NCBI GenBank assembly: GCA_013115125.1
Contig: JABANN010000066.1
Coordinates: 18,425 to 82,424, forward strand
Length of the DNA stretch: 64,000 nucleotides
Origin: Perkinsus olseni
Lineage: Eukaryota > Perkinsozoa > Perkinsida
Direction of reading: 5' to 3'
The notes below the pieces were generated by a model. It was not told the origin of the DNA. It did not search any database and was given only the letters and a program-made list of their open reading frames with translations. Positions 21,741 through 32,328 of this stretch are shown here, piece after piece. The number at the start of each line of letters is the position of its first letter. The first letter of the stretch is position 1. Position numbers and translations under genes: made by a program.

Positions 21741-22835
21741 ATGTCCGAACACGAACTCGATACGTTCTCATCAGAAGAGTCCACAGCTACATCCTCGGAT
21801 GCCGACCCAGAAGACCCTCCACTAGAAGACCACAAAGCCCTCCCGGCTACCTCTTCTATTCTTGGCGGGGTCCTCTGTATGATAGGCGTATTCTTCTTCT
21901 CACTAACCCAACTCTGTGCTTACTTAGCCTCTGACGAGTTCTCGGGCTCTGAGATCACAGTGGTCCGGTCGTTGGTTCAAACAGTTGGGGCGACGTTATT
22001 CGCCCTCCTGGTTGGGGTGAACCCTATAGGCCCCCCAGGTCTCCGGGTCATGTGCTTTATTAGAGGTTTCGTAGGGGCCCTGGCCAACCTACTCCTCCTC
22101 TATGCAGTCGCTCACATGCCGATGGCTGATGCTAACGCGATCTTTTTTACAAACCCCATTTTCACTGCAGTCTATGCGGCCCTCGTTCTGAAGCAGAGGG
22201 TGTCTATCGTTGAGGTTGTAGCTCTCTTCCTCGGTCTCACTGGATCTTTTCTTGTTGTGCGGCCTAGCTTCATCTTTGGTTCTCAAATAGCGGCCGACGA
22301 GCATCGTACCGATCTGACTGCTTATGTCGTGAATATTATCGGAGCTGCCACTGCCGGCGCGGTTCCCATCATTGTCTGCTTCATCGGCTCCTCGGTCCAC
22401 TACGTTTGCCTGGTGTTCGCCTTCGGTGCCTGCGGTCTTGTCGAGAGTGCTTCGAGCCTAGCTATTGGCCTGGACACTATGACGACCCCCTCGGTGGCTA
22501 CCGCTGGTGACAGCTATCTTTTCATGCTTGGTACGGGGATCTTCGGCACCCTCTCACAATTTTTCTACAATAGATCTCTCCAACTTGAGAAACCGCAAAC
22601 CTGCGCTATAATCTTCCAAGCAAACGTTGCCTTCACATTCCTATGGCAGGCCTGGGCTAAACCCACTGAGATCAGTTGGTTGAGCGTACTCGGAGCCCTC
22701 ATGATAGTGTGCTCAAGTTCGGCTATTCTTGGTGCGAAGGTTGTCATGTCGCGCGCTGCGGAGGCGACCACCCGACAACCGGGCCAAGTGAAGAGTATGA
22801 AAGTTTCCGTCGGTGTTGACAAGCCGAAGGAATAG
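21741..22835 (+). CDS. EamA/DMT-family transporter, tandem copy 1
   Basis: Intronless, about 364 aa from the preferred start MSEHELDTFSS. An acidic, Ser-rich cytoplasmic N-terminus of about 35 residues precedes ten predicted membrane segments in two five-helix halves. These include GGVLCMIGVFFFSLTQLCAY, ANLLLLYAVAHMPMADANAI with the family-typical PMADA/TNPIF motif, and AWAKPTEISWLSVLGALMIV near the end. Length and layout fit SLC35G-like drug/metabolite transporters. The substrate cannot be told. The related gene follows 72 bases downstream in the same orientation, so the pair arose by tandem duplication. A basic C-terminal tail of about 30 residues follows the last helix. Confidence 0.9.
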   Translation: MSEHELDTFSSEESTATSSDADPEDPPLEDHKALPATSSILGGVLCMIGVFFFSLTQLCAYLASDEFSGSEITVVRSLVQTVGATLFALLVGVNPIGPPGLRVMCFIRGFVGALANLLLLYAVAHMPMADANAIFFTNPIFTAVYAALVLKQRVSIVEVVALFLGLTGSFLVVRPSFIFGSQIAADEHRTDLTAYVVNIIGAATAGAVPIIVCFIGSSVHYVCLVFAFGACGLVESASSLAIGLDTMTTPSVATAGDSYLFMLGTGIFGTLSQFFYNRSLQLEKPQTCAIIFQANVAFTFLWQAWAKPTEISWLSVLGALMIVCSSSAILGAKVVMSRAAEATTRQPGQVKSMKVSVGVDKPKE

Positions 22836-22907
22836 CACTACGCCGAGTAGAGTTCGGATCGCTGGCTAGAACGGGAGATCCCTCCTGTCTGACAGCGGCA
22901 TCTCTTT

Positions 22908-24086
22908 TTGGACAGCATGTACCATTGGGTGTCTGCGATAAGCCAATCTGTTGAGTGTAGTCCTGCAGCGAGGTTCGACTCATCTGGGAATCTCCCCTCA
23001 ATGCCATTGGTTGACGAATCCTTCGAGTCTCCGGCGATCTCAGCGGCCTCGTTCTCTTCGGAGGAGCCGATTGAGCTAGAAGTCTCGTCTTCTAGCGAAC
23101 TAAACAAGGCAGCGCCTTCACACCGACTCCTAGGAGTTTGTCTGGGAGTATCCTCGGCATTCCTATTCTCTTTAACACAGCTCTGCGCTCATCATGCTAG
23201 CTTGCACCTGTCAAGTGCCGAAATCATGCTTGCACGATGTTTCATTCAAACACTGGTTTCCGGTCTCCTGGCCATCTGTAGCGGCATAAACTCACTGGGA
23301 CCGACGGAAGTTCGATTCATGTGTTTCCTCCGAGGCGCTCTCGGTTCTCTCGGCAACTTTCTCCTTCTGTACGCTGTCGGTCGTATGCCAGTCGCCGACG
23401 CCAGCACAATCTTTTTCTCAAACCCCATCTTTACACTCGTATACGCTGCTTGTCTTCTCAACGAGCCAACAACTAAGTATGAAGTGGCTTCTCTCGTCAT
23501 GGGCCTCATCGGCGTCACTTTGGTCACGCGCCCAACGGCTATCTTCCACGGACAAGACGAGTCTGCTTCCCCGAGTACCGAGTCCACGTCCGCTGTTGCC
23601 GCGTGTATAATGGGCGCGGCTGTTAGCGGCCTTGTACCAGTCATAGTCAGACGGATAGGCGACTCTGTCCATCAGTACTGTCTGGTGTTCTACTTCGGAG
23701 GCACCGGTACCCTGCTGGCCACGGCCATGCTACTGACGAGGTTCCAGTCGCTACTCGTCCCTGCAGCTGCCGACTCTCTCGAAGCTTATTCCCTACTCGC
23801 CGCTATATGCATGCTCGGTCTTGGCACGCAGTTCACCTTCAATAGAGCAATGCAGATCGAGAAGCCGCAGGTCTGTGCGGTGCTGCGGTCCCTCAATGTT
23901 GCATTTACATTTGTGTGGCAACAGGTGGGCACGAAAGACTCCACTGAACCTCTCAGTACTATTGGAGCGTGCTTGATCGTGAGCTCGACGCTTGCCATCC
24001 TGTTCGCTAAAGGTGCCAAGGCTCAGGCTGAGTCCAAAACTTCGGAGGCCGAGAAGGGTTCGGTGCGAGTGTACGGAAGAGAGTGA
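22908..24086 (+). CDS. EamA/DMT-family transporter, tandem copy 2
   Basis: Intronless, 392 aa, paralogous to the gene just upstream (roughly 45-50 percent identical by eye). Matching blocks include FSLTQLCAHHASLHLSSAEI, GNFLLLYAVGRMPVADAST with FFSNPIF, and FNRAMQIEKPQVCAVLRSLN against NRSLQLEKPQTCAIIF in copy 1. The N-terminal extension of about 70 residues is acidic and serine-rich (FSSEEPIELEVSSSSE) and longer than in copy 1. A second in-frame ATG lies three codons later. It probably exports or exchanges small metabolites. The lack of introns, unlike most neighbours, is shared with copy 1 and so predates their split. Confidence 0.9.
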   Translation: MDSMYHWVSAISQSVECSPAARFDSSGNLPSMPLVDESFESPAISAASFSSEEPIELEVSSSSELNKAAPSHRLLGVCLGVSSAFLFSLTQLCAHHASLHLSSAEIMLARCFIQTLVSGLLAICSGINSLGPTEVRFMCFLRGALGSLGNFLLLYAVGRMPVADASTIFFSNPIFTLVYAACLLNEPTTKYEVASLVMGLIGVTLVTRPTAIFHGQDESASPSTESTSAVAACIMGAAVSGLVPVIVRRIGDSVHQYCLVFYFGGTGTLLATAMLLTRFQSLLVPAAADSLEAYSLLAAICMLGLGTQFTFNRAMQIEKPQVCAVLRSLNVAFTFVWQQVGTKDSTEPLSTIGACLIVSSTLAILFAKGAKAQAESKTSEAEKGSVRVYGRE

Positions 24087-24623
24087 TGATACTAAACGTT
24101 CATGCTGGGGTGCAAGTTAGTATGCCATTTTCAGCACTCTCGTGTGGTGTAGATGAGGGAGGATTGCGCACTGGCTTAGCCATAGTTCAGTCGGGCTGCG
24201 GATAGCACTTACTCTTCGTGAGTTCCAGGACTCACTGGGGAAGCCTACCCAGAGTTCCTCTCACTCGCTGGGGAATTTGAGTGCGCTCGGGACAGTCACC
24301 CATCCTAGCTCTTTCTATGGCAATTCTACTCGCTCCCTTCACCTTTTCCCTCGTGGGATATGATGTTATGTATGACGACGGAAAGAATTCCACCAACACG
24401 ACAGGGAAGTCAAATTATAGAAACAGAACATCGACACAAGCCACATGTGACTCATGAGCTTCCACACAGTCAACAACTACTCAGCAGCAGCCGCTGTAAT
24501 CGTCTCATCTCCGACAGTAGAACGCTTTCTTCCAAACTCGAGGATCCTAGTAGCCGGAGTAACCTACACCATAACACCTCCATCTCACACGCACACGGAT
24601 AAACGAGTACACCGAGTAGGGAC
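24087..24623. other. intergenic between convergent genes
   Basis: About 540 bases between the second transporter and the MSH4-like gene, read toward each other. Short tracts such as CACACGCACACGG appear, but no gene or clear repeat. Confidence 0.5.
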
Positions 24624-27600
24624 CTACTTGTCCGTTACGGCCTTCGCTTGCACAGGATCGTTGATGTCGACGTGAGCGGCTTTGCTGATGTCGAGCGCCG
24701 GCAGAGCAGCAGTGGGGCGGAAAACTCCACCGAGGCTTGTCCGATGAGCCAGAACTGGTAGAACTTCCTCGGCGTGCTCTACGATCGGCTTCGGCATACC
24801 TAAGCTGCGTAGGTTTGTCTGTTTCAAAGTGCCTCTTGACTCACCGACGGCTCGACAAAGGGCAATACCGTAACCGCAGCTGCTCGACGACTTGCCAGAA
24901 CCAACCTTGAACTCTGGGCCCGAGTGTTCAGATCCAGTGCTAGGGGATACTTCACACTTGAGCGTAACGTTACTGACAGCCTCAGGATACCTTCTCGGGA
25001 ACAGAAGTTGTGAAGCCGCAACAAGACCAAGGATTCCCACATTTTCTCCAAGTTAGTGAGATAATGGAAATGGGTGGATAACAACACTCTACAGTTGGGT
25101 ATACCGAGCAGGAACTCGCACGTAGCCCAGCAGATCGCAGCGCCTGCTCAACACTCGACGATGCACAAGTACGAGCGTACCCCCACCTCCATCGTGTGAG
25201 GTGCCTCTGCCCAGCTCGTCCAAGAGGACAAGGGCGCTGGATGAGCTCGCCCCAGCATTCTCGAGAACGTCGGACAGCTCAGTCATCTCGCTGCTAAAGC
25301 TAGACTGCCCCGTGGACAGAGACACCTGATCTGCTCAGAGGCGTCGATCTGCCACCGCCTTGTGAGGGCAGCAGCGGAGCACCTTCGCTGTCGTCAATCC
25401 CTCCACCTCGCACAAACATCATCTGAATCACTTGTACCGTAGCTCGCCGCGCGGGTATCAGGCAGCCGATCTGAAGGAAATATGGTATGAGAGAGGCAAG
25501 GGGAGTTGGTCACCTGGGCGAGGACAATGTTCACTGCTAAAGTTGTGAGGTAGGTGGACTTCCCTGCCCCGTTCGGAGCGGTGATGATCTGCAACCGTCC
25601 CGACTCGTACGTCAACTTGTAGTCGTACGGAACGAACTGACGCATGCACTCGGCATTCGTGGGCGTCGAAAGACACACCTCCTTCCGTTGTGATGCTACT
25701 AGGCTGCTGCCGCTGCTGTCATCAGCGCAGGCAGCGGCGAGCGAGAAGTTGTGATGGTACAAGGCGTACCTGCGAGAAGTGACCAGGGAGGGCCGGAGGG
25801 AGGGCCGACTCTATGAGAGGGTGTCTCGCGGCTTCGAGCTCCAACGGCTGCTTCAGCCCGCTGTCTGCCGTGATTACGGTCGGAACACACGCAGTCCCTG
25901 GCGAGCCTGACGCGGACGGGGCATACCTGAGAGAGCGGCCGGAGAGACACTTGAGGCGACGAGGCTACCCTCCGCAGTAGATGCTTGTGAAGCTGGCGAA
26001 GGCGCACATCATGTCGAGATGGTTGACCAGGTGTATGCAGGTGTAAAGGTATCCAACCTCCGTTCTCACCTTGTCGAGGACCAACAGCTCCAATACCTAG
26101 GAGGCCACCACGGGGATCACTACGCTAGGGGCAATGCAGTTACCTCTCGGAATCGGACTAGAAGAGCGGCCTCTATCTCGTGGAGTAGAGTGTTGACTCT
26201 CGTGAGGAGGGAGCTGGTTGCTGAACACCTGTGAGCAGCGCTCCGTCTCATCAGATGGCTCCGTGCACGGCGACCTAGTCCTGTTGTCCTTCACTTGGGT
26301 CAAGGCTCCCGAGTCCTCCTTGTCCTCTCCTGACGCGGCCGAGCAGCCGGCCTCACTGCTGCCGTCGATCGCTGAGGAGCTATCCTGGGCCATCTTCGGA
26401 AGCTTCAAGGTTCTACACGCTGTGATCGCCGCCTCTCTGGAAGGCAGGGAGGCATCGAGCCCACTGTGCGGTACTAGAAATCTACTTAGCGCTTCTCGGA
26501 AAACTAAGATGATACCCCTTCTTCTCGCTGAACTCCAAGCGCACCGCTCCGCTTTTTACACCAGCGTTTTTGGAAATGACGTCCTGGTAAGTTCTAGCGA
26601 TATGGTCAACCTTGAAGGGAATCTTTAGTTCATGCGTGTATATGATACCACACCTCCCGCATCCTTTCACGCCACGCGGCTCTGGTGATATCTAGCACCG
26701 GGTCGACCCCTGCGCGTATGACGGCCGCGATTTGGGCGGTGGCGGTGAACACTCCCCGACTGGCGAGGACTCTCCGAGTCTTGGCCGTGTTGATCGACCC
26801 TGACACTTCTCGTATTTGTCCAGTCGAACCAAACTGGGTTGATCCTACCGTCGCCTTCCACTAGATGCTTCACCGCCTCGGCATCAATTACTGTATCCAC
26901 TACCTGACAGAGCCACTCATTATGAGTGAAGCGTCACCGGAAACACTTGATTGGTTCATCATCGACTCGCACTGGGTGCTCCGAATTTGGAGAAAATTCT
27001 TCATAAATAAAGCAATTCAGCCGGTATTTTAGACACTTTCCCAGATGCGTCGATCGCCCTCCCTCACTTCGCATATCCGTTCTCTCGCGTCGTCTTGCAG
27101 GGCTCCAAGGGCTTGACGAAGAGCCCTCAGCTCCGCAGGCTCATCGATGCCGCTGCCAGTCACGTCCGATTCAGATGTGTTAGAGGCTGGAGGGTGGCAC
27201 AATCTCCTTCAAGCCGTCCGTCGGACGAGCTCACCGATGGCACTCTCGAACTTCTGACTGGCCCGCTCGATGAGCCCCTCCATCTTGCCGATGAGTACCA
27301 TACACTGCCGGATGTAAATCGTATTCCTGATGGCGGCCTTCGACCACTCATCTGTCTTCCTGAGGCGGCCACAGCAGCAGGGATAGGGAAGGAAATAAGT
27401 TTCCTAGGGAAAGGGCGCGCAGGTAGTCGATGGGTACCTGGCGGGGTCCGTGGCTAGGCGAGTGGCCGCGATCTCTAGCTCGGAGACGGAGGGGAGGACC
27501 TGTTGTGTGAGGCCGAAGTAGAGCTCCTCGTCTTGCAGCAGTATCTTCACCAGACCCTACAGAGGAAGTCATGGGTGGTGCAACGCCGCCGCACACGGGA

Positions 27601-28678
27601 AGGTGGCAGAAAAGTCTAGCCCGTGGACGATACTTGTCTCTCTTGTATAGCTCCAGCGTCACAGAGAGGCTGTGTGAGGGACTGTCTGAGGAGGCGCCTC
27701 CCTCCAGAAGTGGCACAAGAGAAAAGCTGCTGGAGGTAGAGGAGGGTCTCCTTACTCCTCCCCTTGGAGTCAGATCGAGGGGAGTAGTTCGCGTAGGGAA
27801 CGACCTGACCGAAGCAGCTCCGCCATAGCAGTAGGAGTATGCAAGGCTCCTACTAGCATGAGTGCTCGGATGGTGTGGGAGTCAAGGGAGAGGACGCTTT
27901 GGCTCTCCATGGCAGTGACCATCAAGGAGTCCATCCTTAGCCGGCACTCAGTGTTGGCATTGATGTAGGCCACGAGAGCCCCCAGGGAGGCAACCGAGAC
28001 ATGATACGAGCTGAGCATCAGGGCAGACGGAGACGAGGCTCGTTGGCAGCTCACCTCGGGTCAATCTTGATGCAATGCGAAACTCGGCGTACCCTTTCCA
28101 GGATCTCCCGACCGGACAGCTCACAGAAGAATCTCCTCTGGACTGCCACTATCTCGCCGTAGCCTTCTGTCTCTAGGAATGCTTGGACCTGAGAGGTGGG
28201 TCCTTAGAGGCCGATCGAGAGCTTCGAGTGACTTGTGCCAGGAGAGAACTCCGCGATCGAGCACTTCGACCTCCTTGGGGAATCCTTGCCCCTTGCTCCC
28301 GAGGCATGAGGTCTTCACACATAAGGACAATACTCGGAGGACAGCCCGTAAGGGCCCTCTTTGTTGTGAGGTAGTTCGGGCTGTCGTGGTACTGGTAGAG
28401 GCATACTCGTGTGAGGGTGTTCCTGAGAGATGGTGGAGTGGGGAGCGGAGCCGCTGGGCCTATCAAATCATCATCCGCCCCTCATGAATCGGGTCGCTAC
28501 CGCACCTTCCGCAAATAGCCAGGCCGACTTCTCGTGGCTCAGCACTTCTGTGAAACCCGAAGGAGTCTGCCTCGAAGATGGCTATTATGTGCGACTCCGC
28601 CACGCTGTGGTCTGTGACGCTCATGGTTGTAACGCTCGTCCGCGTACCTGGCCAATACGGCACGTGAAGCAGGAACAC
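24624..28678 (-). CDS. MutS homologue, MSH4-like (meiotic), many exons
   Basis: Intron-rich gene read on the minus strand. Blocks in order: HIIAIFEADSFGF near 28600; after a GTGCGG...TCTCAG intron, RVCLYQYHDSPNYLTTKRAL (about 28430-28370), close to the MSH4 QYSDSSTYVKT block; FLETEGYGEIVAVQRRFFCE; SQSVLSLDSHTIRALMLVGA; RLLRQSLTQPLCDAGAIQER; AAIRNTIYIRQCMVLIGKM; AQIAAVIRAGVDPVLDITRA; ARTYQDVISKNAGVKSGAV; VNTLLHEIEAALLVRFREV; NHLDMMCAFASFTS; LELEAARHPLIESALPP; the P-loop ITAPNGAGKSTYL (about 25570); GCLIPARRATV; Walker B LVLLDELGRGTS (about 25200); STHFHYLTNL; and the C-terminal YGIALCRAVG and EHAEEVL. MSH4 with MSH5 stabilises crossover intermediates in meiosis. The mismatch-binding domain is not seen, as expected. 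MSH2 or MSH5 are less likely. Confidence 0.75.
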
Positions 28679-28977
28679 AGCGGCGGGAGCTAGGGCTCAG
28701 CAACCCCACCGCGACTCCGGCCGCCGGACTTCGACCTTCTGACTGAACTTGGCGGTGGCGCTTCGGAATCCTGGCTACTAGTTGCTGCCACTTCTCGTTA
28801 CTTAATAGCAGCTCACCTCGTCTGGCAGGCGACTAGAAAGGCTCCAAGAAGGTCCCTCGGAATTCATCTCGGGGTCGTCTATGGAATTTCTCCAACAAGA
28901 CGATACGCTGGAGTTAGCCGAGGATAGGGCATCGCGATGTTGTGACCACATCACGGAAAAGCTGAGTGCTCAGAGAT

Positions 28978-30123
28978 CTACGACAGGCCCTGCAGCTTCT
29001 TCAAGAATGACAAGTTGTAGGCAATGAAGCCTCTTTTCAACAGTGGGAAGGGGCTGTGACTGTTAAACTCAAAGGGTTTGCCGATATGATTATAGTGAGG
29101 ATGGTCAGGAATCATGCAGCCATTGAGTGATGTTATCGACATCCGGCTGGAAGATACTCCCAGATGTGCTCGTGTTCCATAATAGTCCATAGAGCCCGTC
29201 AACGATACCGCGGATGGCAGCTTGGGGTATCTTTGCGAGCCAGGGTCTTAGCGGAGCGATGCTGAGGAGCTGGTCACTTGTATGAGTATGAGATACGGCA
29301 GCTTGAAGTGCAGTGCAAGCATGAACACGAGGCTCAGGGCGAACTGCTCTGTCGTCGACATGTTGGCCAGCCGGGTGATCCCTAGTGGACAGAGCTGATG
29401 AGGGGCCGAAGGGGTGAGGGAGGTTCACATGGATGCCTCTCGCGCAAGGCGTGTTTGCTCTCTGCCTTCAACCTTTCGAGCTCTTCCCGGGACCTCAGGG
29501 AGACAACTATTAGTGACCCTCTAGCTTTCGCTATACTCCTCTTGCTTCGGCTGATCAATTTTGTTTCTCATCCACTGCGCGCATCCAGTCGCCTGATAGA
29601 CGGGCAGCTCTAAGTCGCAGCAGCATTGGCCGTACACGCTACCGCGAGCATCAGTTCTTCGGATGCGGGAAAGGCGTTGTTCTCCTTGAGAGATTCGAAC
29701 CTCCTGAGCTCCTCGGAAACCTGATAGAGCCCTCAAGACTGCCCATGGCTGCACATGGCCGAATAGTAGCGGCAGTCAGGAGCACAGCAGTCCAGAGTGT
29801 ACTATTGGATCCTTGAGGTCGAGGCCAAACCTGTCCATGACCTCGCGGCAGACGGTATCATCTAATAGCTGACCGGTCTTCGAGAGACGTGATGTCTGAG
29901 GTGCCCAAGAAAGCGAAACACACAACTACAGGGTTTGACACTCACCATCATCTTTGTCGCCTCGCATGACCTCGAGTAAGCTCGCTGCTTCTTAAGGAGC
30001 TGAGAGGATACACTAGAGATGATCCGGTGGTCGCACGCCCATCGAGTCACCTGTTTGATGTAGGCCTCCATTCTGACAGCCTTCTCCTTCTCACCTCCGC
30101 TCAGGTAGAGGTCCCTTAGCACC
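28978..30123 (-). CDS. UVRAG/Atg14-like autophagy protein (approximate span)
   Basis: Several minus-strand exons form a protein that resembles the UVRAG/Vps38/Atg14 family of VPS34 PI3-kinase complex subunits. The C-terminal exons hold TTEQFALSLVFMLALHFKLP, which parallels the family's alanine-leucine helix before the PLRYPI strand. The last one has FEFNSHSPFPLLKRGFIAYN followed by LSFLKKLQGLS, which parallels FPLFPKG...YAVFLLNKNIEQLL. Upstream exons include basic, probably coiled-coil stretches (SLRSRERSKRLKAESKHALR and EELRRFESLKENNAF) and VCREVMDRFGLDLKDPI. The 5' limit is uncertain; exons up to about 30200 could belong here or to the TPR gene. The assignment is by eye. Confidence 0.4.
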
Positions 30124-30539
30124 GCTCCGCTCGGATACTCTCCTCAAGAAGTTACCTCAGTAGTTGGGCATCCTTCAATCGCGACTGCACTGCTTCGTGC
30201 AGCTTCCCATCATCGGTCTCCTGAAAGCCGCAGTGATCGAAGCCTAGCAGAGTCGAGCCAAGCAGGGGTGTAGGAAGCCGATCTTAGGGGGTGAGAGAGG
30301 GGCGAGCTACATCACATCACCAGAGGGCCCGAATCGCTGCCAAGGTCGTCGCTGCCCTTCGACAGGGCGGTCTCAAGGGATAAAGAGCCGCGAGCTGACA
30401 GGTGTTGTTGCGATCCTTCAGGCCAGAGAATCGGCTGGGGTAAGACTACTGCACCATCCTGAGTAAGCCTTCTTCTCATCGCTCCGCTTCCTCGATCTCT
30501 CCGATTGCAGCCGACGCAGGAAGACGGCTACTTCCTGAG

Positions 30540-31440
30540 TAACCCTCTCGAGATAAGTTTCAGTTGGAACTCCTATAAGATCACCGTGTTGTTAGGGTCG
30601 ACCTCGCGAGCGCTGGCGAGGAGCTTGACAGCTTCATCAACCTCAGCATCACCGCTGGACGCTGGCTCCACCAGGCACTTGGCCTTCCTGCCAGACAACA
30701 GACCCCACCGCGGCCATCCACATTGAGGCCTACCGGAACATTGCCTTCACATTAGTGCTATCTAGCTGCAGTATGACGTCGCATGTACGGCAAGCCTCAG
30801 GCAGCATCTCCTTGCCTGGCCACGATCACGGAGGTCTCCACTAGCTGACTATTGCGGAAGAGAAAGATTTGAGGCCTACCCAACTTCATCTGGCACATAG
30901 CGATGTTGCTGTAGCACTGCACTCTGAGCTCTCGGATCGTTGCCTGCTCCTCCTCGCCTAAAGCACGAAGGCCATTCCCTATGCAAGACCGTACGGTAGT
31001 GAAATGGGATGCTTCACATCATTACAAGAATGACTATGATGATATCGTCACGTTAACAGCGATGGCTCGTTAAGAGCGGTAACTCCTACTTTGGCCTATG
31101 TCAGTGACGACCTCCAGGTAATCGTCATTGAGACCTTCGCGTCTCCAGTTAGCGTTCAAGATCCGGGCGTAGTAGAAGAGACCGGCCGCCTGGCTGTATC
31201 TGTGCAGCCCTCTCCCTCCAGCCATTCCCAGGGGTTCAGAAACAGGCACCTATTCATGGCCAGGAAGTACTCCCCTTCGGTGTAGTATTCAGTTGCCTCC
31301 TCCTTCAATCTGCCACAGCGCTGATAGCACCGACAGGTGTAGCCATTCGTACCGCCGTGCAGCCTTTAGCCTCTCTTGGTGGGGCAGGGCTCGGAGGTTG
31401 TCGAAGGAGTCCTCGTCGACAAACACAGGAGATTGATTCT
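30540..31440 (-). CDS. TPR-repeat protein, co-chaperone-like (approximate span)
   Basis: Minus-strand exons spell tetratricopeptide repeats of the immunophilin/SGT type. VDEDSFDNLRALPHQERLKA (about 31437-31372) joins, across a 52-nt GTACGA...TGGCAG intron, LKEEATEYYTEGEYFLAMNR, then across GTGCCT...GCACAG to YSQAAGLFYYARILNANW. Later exons give ATIRELRVQCYSNIAMCQMK, CDVILQLDSTNVKAMFR and EAVKLLASAREVDPNNTVIL. The order (TPR1 with a long spacer, helix LRVQCYSNIAMCQMKL, then DVILQLDSTNVKAMFR) matches the three-repeat HSP90-binding clamp of FKBP51/52-type proteins. No isomerase domain was found in the window. The N-terminal exon and exact ends are unknown. Confidence 0.55.
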
Positions 31441-31514
31441 CTGACCACCACCCTTACCCTCTCCAACCACACCGGCAGGCTCCCTACCCTGTTCATGCCC
31501 CATGAAGGCGGTGT

Positions 31515-31590
31515 ACTGGAGAAGCACCGGCCAGGATTCGAACCTGGGGCCTCGAGTGCTGCACTGTTAGACTTGAGCTTTGCCATCGAA
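31515..31590 (-). other. tRNA-like relic with a perfect T-arm, at the 5' end of the TPR gene
   Basis: On the minus strand, 31547-31531 is CCAGG-TTCGAAT-CCTGG, a fully paired five-base stem with a canonical seven-base loop and an exact box B. About 41 bases upstream lies TGGCAAAGCTC, matching most of box A, and the box A to box B spacing is tRNA-like. No proper anticodon stem can be drawn (the middle is the self-complementary AGTGC-A-GCACT), and acceptor ends do not pair well. It ends in CTTCTCCAG, a plausible 3' splice site. It is best described as a tRNA pseudogene or tRNA-derived SINE head. Confidence 0.5.
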
Positions 31591-31599
31591 CCTCTTCCG

Positions 31600-32056
31600 T
31601 TTAGCGCTGGACTGAGCCCCCTTTATCTTGGCAGCATCCGCTAGTATTCTGCTGAATGAAGTCTCGTCCATGACTTATGGTATATCTCGCTCAGCTAAAT
31701 CCCCACTATTCACTCGGCAGAACACCACAAGAAGCTTCCAACGCAAACAGCAGCAACAGCTTCAGTTCAAAGTGCTGGGAGGGCAGCACTACGCACCTAT
31801 CATGCATTATCTGTCATCATCGGCGGCGAGACCGACGTTCGTTCCTTGTCTACTTGGGCGAGGCTCGTCTAGAGAGCGGTGATAGACAGCCACAGAGGCT
31901 CACTGACTACGGAGGGTTAGACCCTGAAATTTGCGATGGATAAGAACATACCCCCCTAAGTTGCAGTGCCGCACTCGTTCGAAGACAGTGCATGAATCGG
32001 AAAACCGAATATGCTTTTCCTTCGTGGAGGGGTGTGGTAGTGTCCATAGGCACCGA
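31600..32056. other. intergenic, no gene recognised
   Basis: Nothing convincing on either strand between the TPR gene and the transporter fragment. Confidence 0.4.
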
Positions 32057-32328
32057 GACCACCTCTGCACCGTCCTGCATTTGCCTGGTTCGGGAGGTTA
32101 TCGCATGACGGAGGGGAAGTGTCTTTACATTCCACTAACTGCTATCATCATCTTCCAATGGAACCATCCAAAGCCGACCTCGTCCACCCAGTAGTTGAGC
32201 TGCCGTGGGGTAGTATTATGGTGGTAGGGGCCACGTCGTGTTGGGCCACCAGTGCCACCATCGTTATCGGAGAGCTCTGTCTCGATAGGACCATGCCATC
32301 GACGACGATCGGCCATTACCTAGCTATC
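32057..32328 (-). pseudogene. detached 5' fragment of an SVOP-like MFS transporter
   Basis: 272 bases about 90 percent identical to 35113-35394, the first exon, first intron and start of exon 2 of the MFS gene at 33116-35382. The exon 1 frame is still open (start at 32316), with the family hallmark NYWVDEVGFGWFHWK and only about five changed residues of 60. The copy stops a few codons into exon 2 (MQDGAEVV), after which the sequence is unrelated. It lies about 0.8 kb beyond the 3' end of the parent gene in the same orientation, so it looks like the leftover of a tandem duplication. It cannot encode a transporter alone. Confidence 0.8.

Noticed and set aside
30060-30123. LSGGEKEKAVRMEAY on the minus strand, looking like an ABC transporter signature
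   Set aside because: No Walker A, Walker B or other ABC block accompanies it; the match is short and sits in an unrelated multi-exon gene.
31515-31590. A functional tRNA gene
   Set aside because: Only the T-arm is convincing. No anticodon stem or paired acceptor stem can be drawn.
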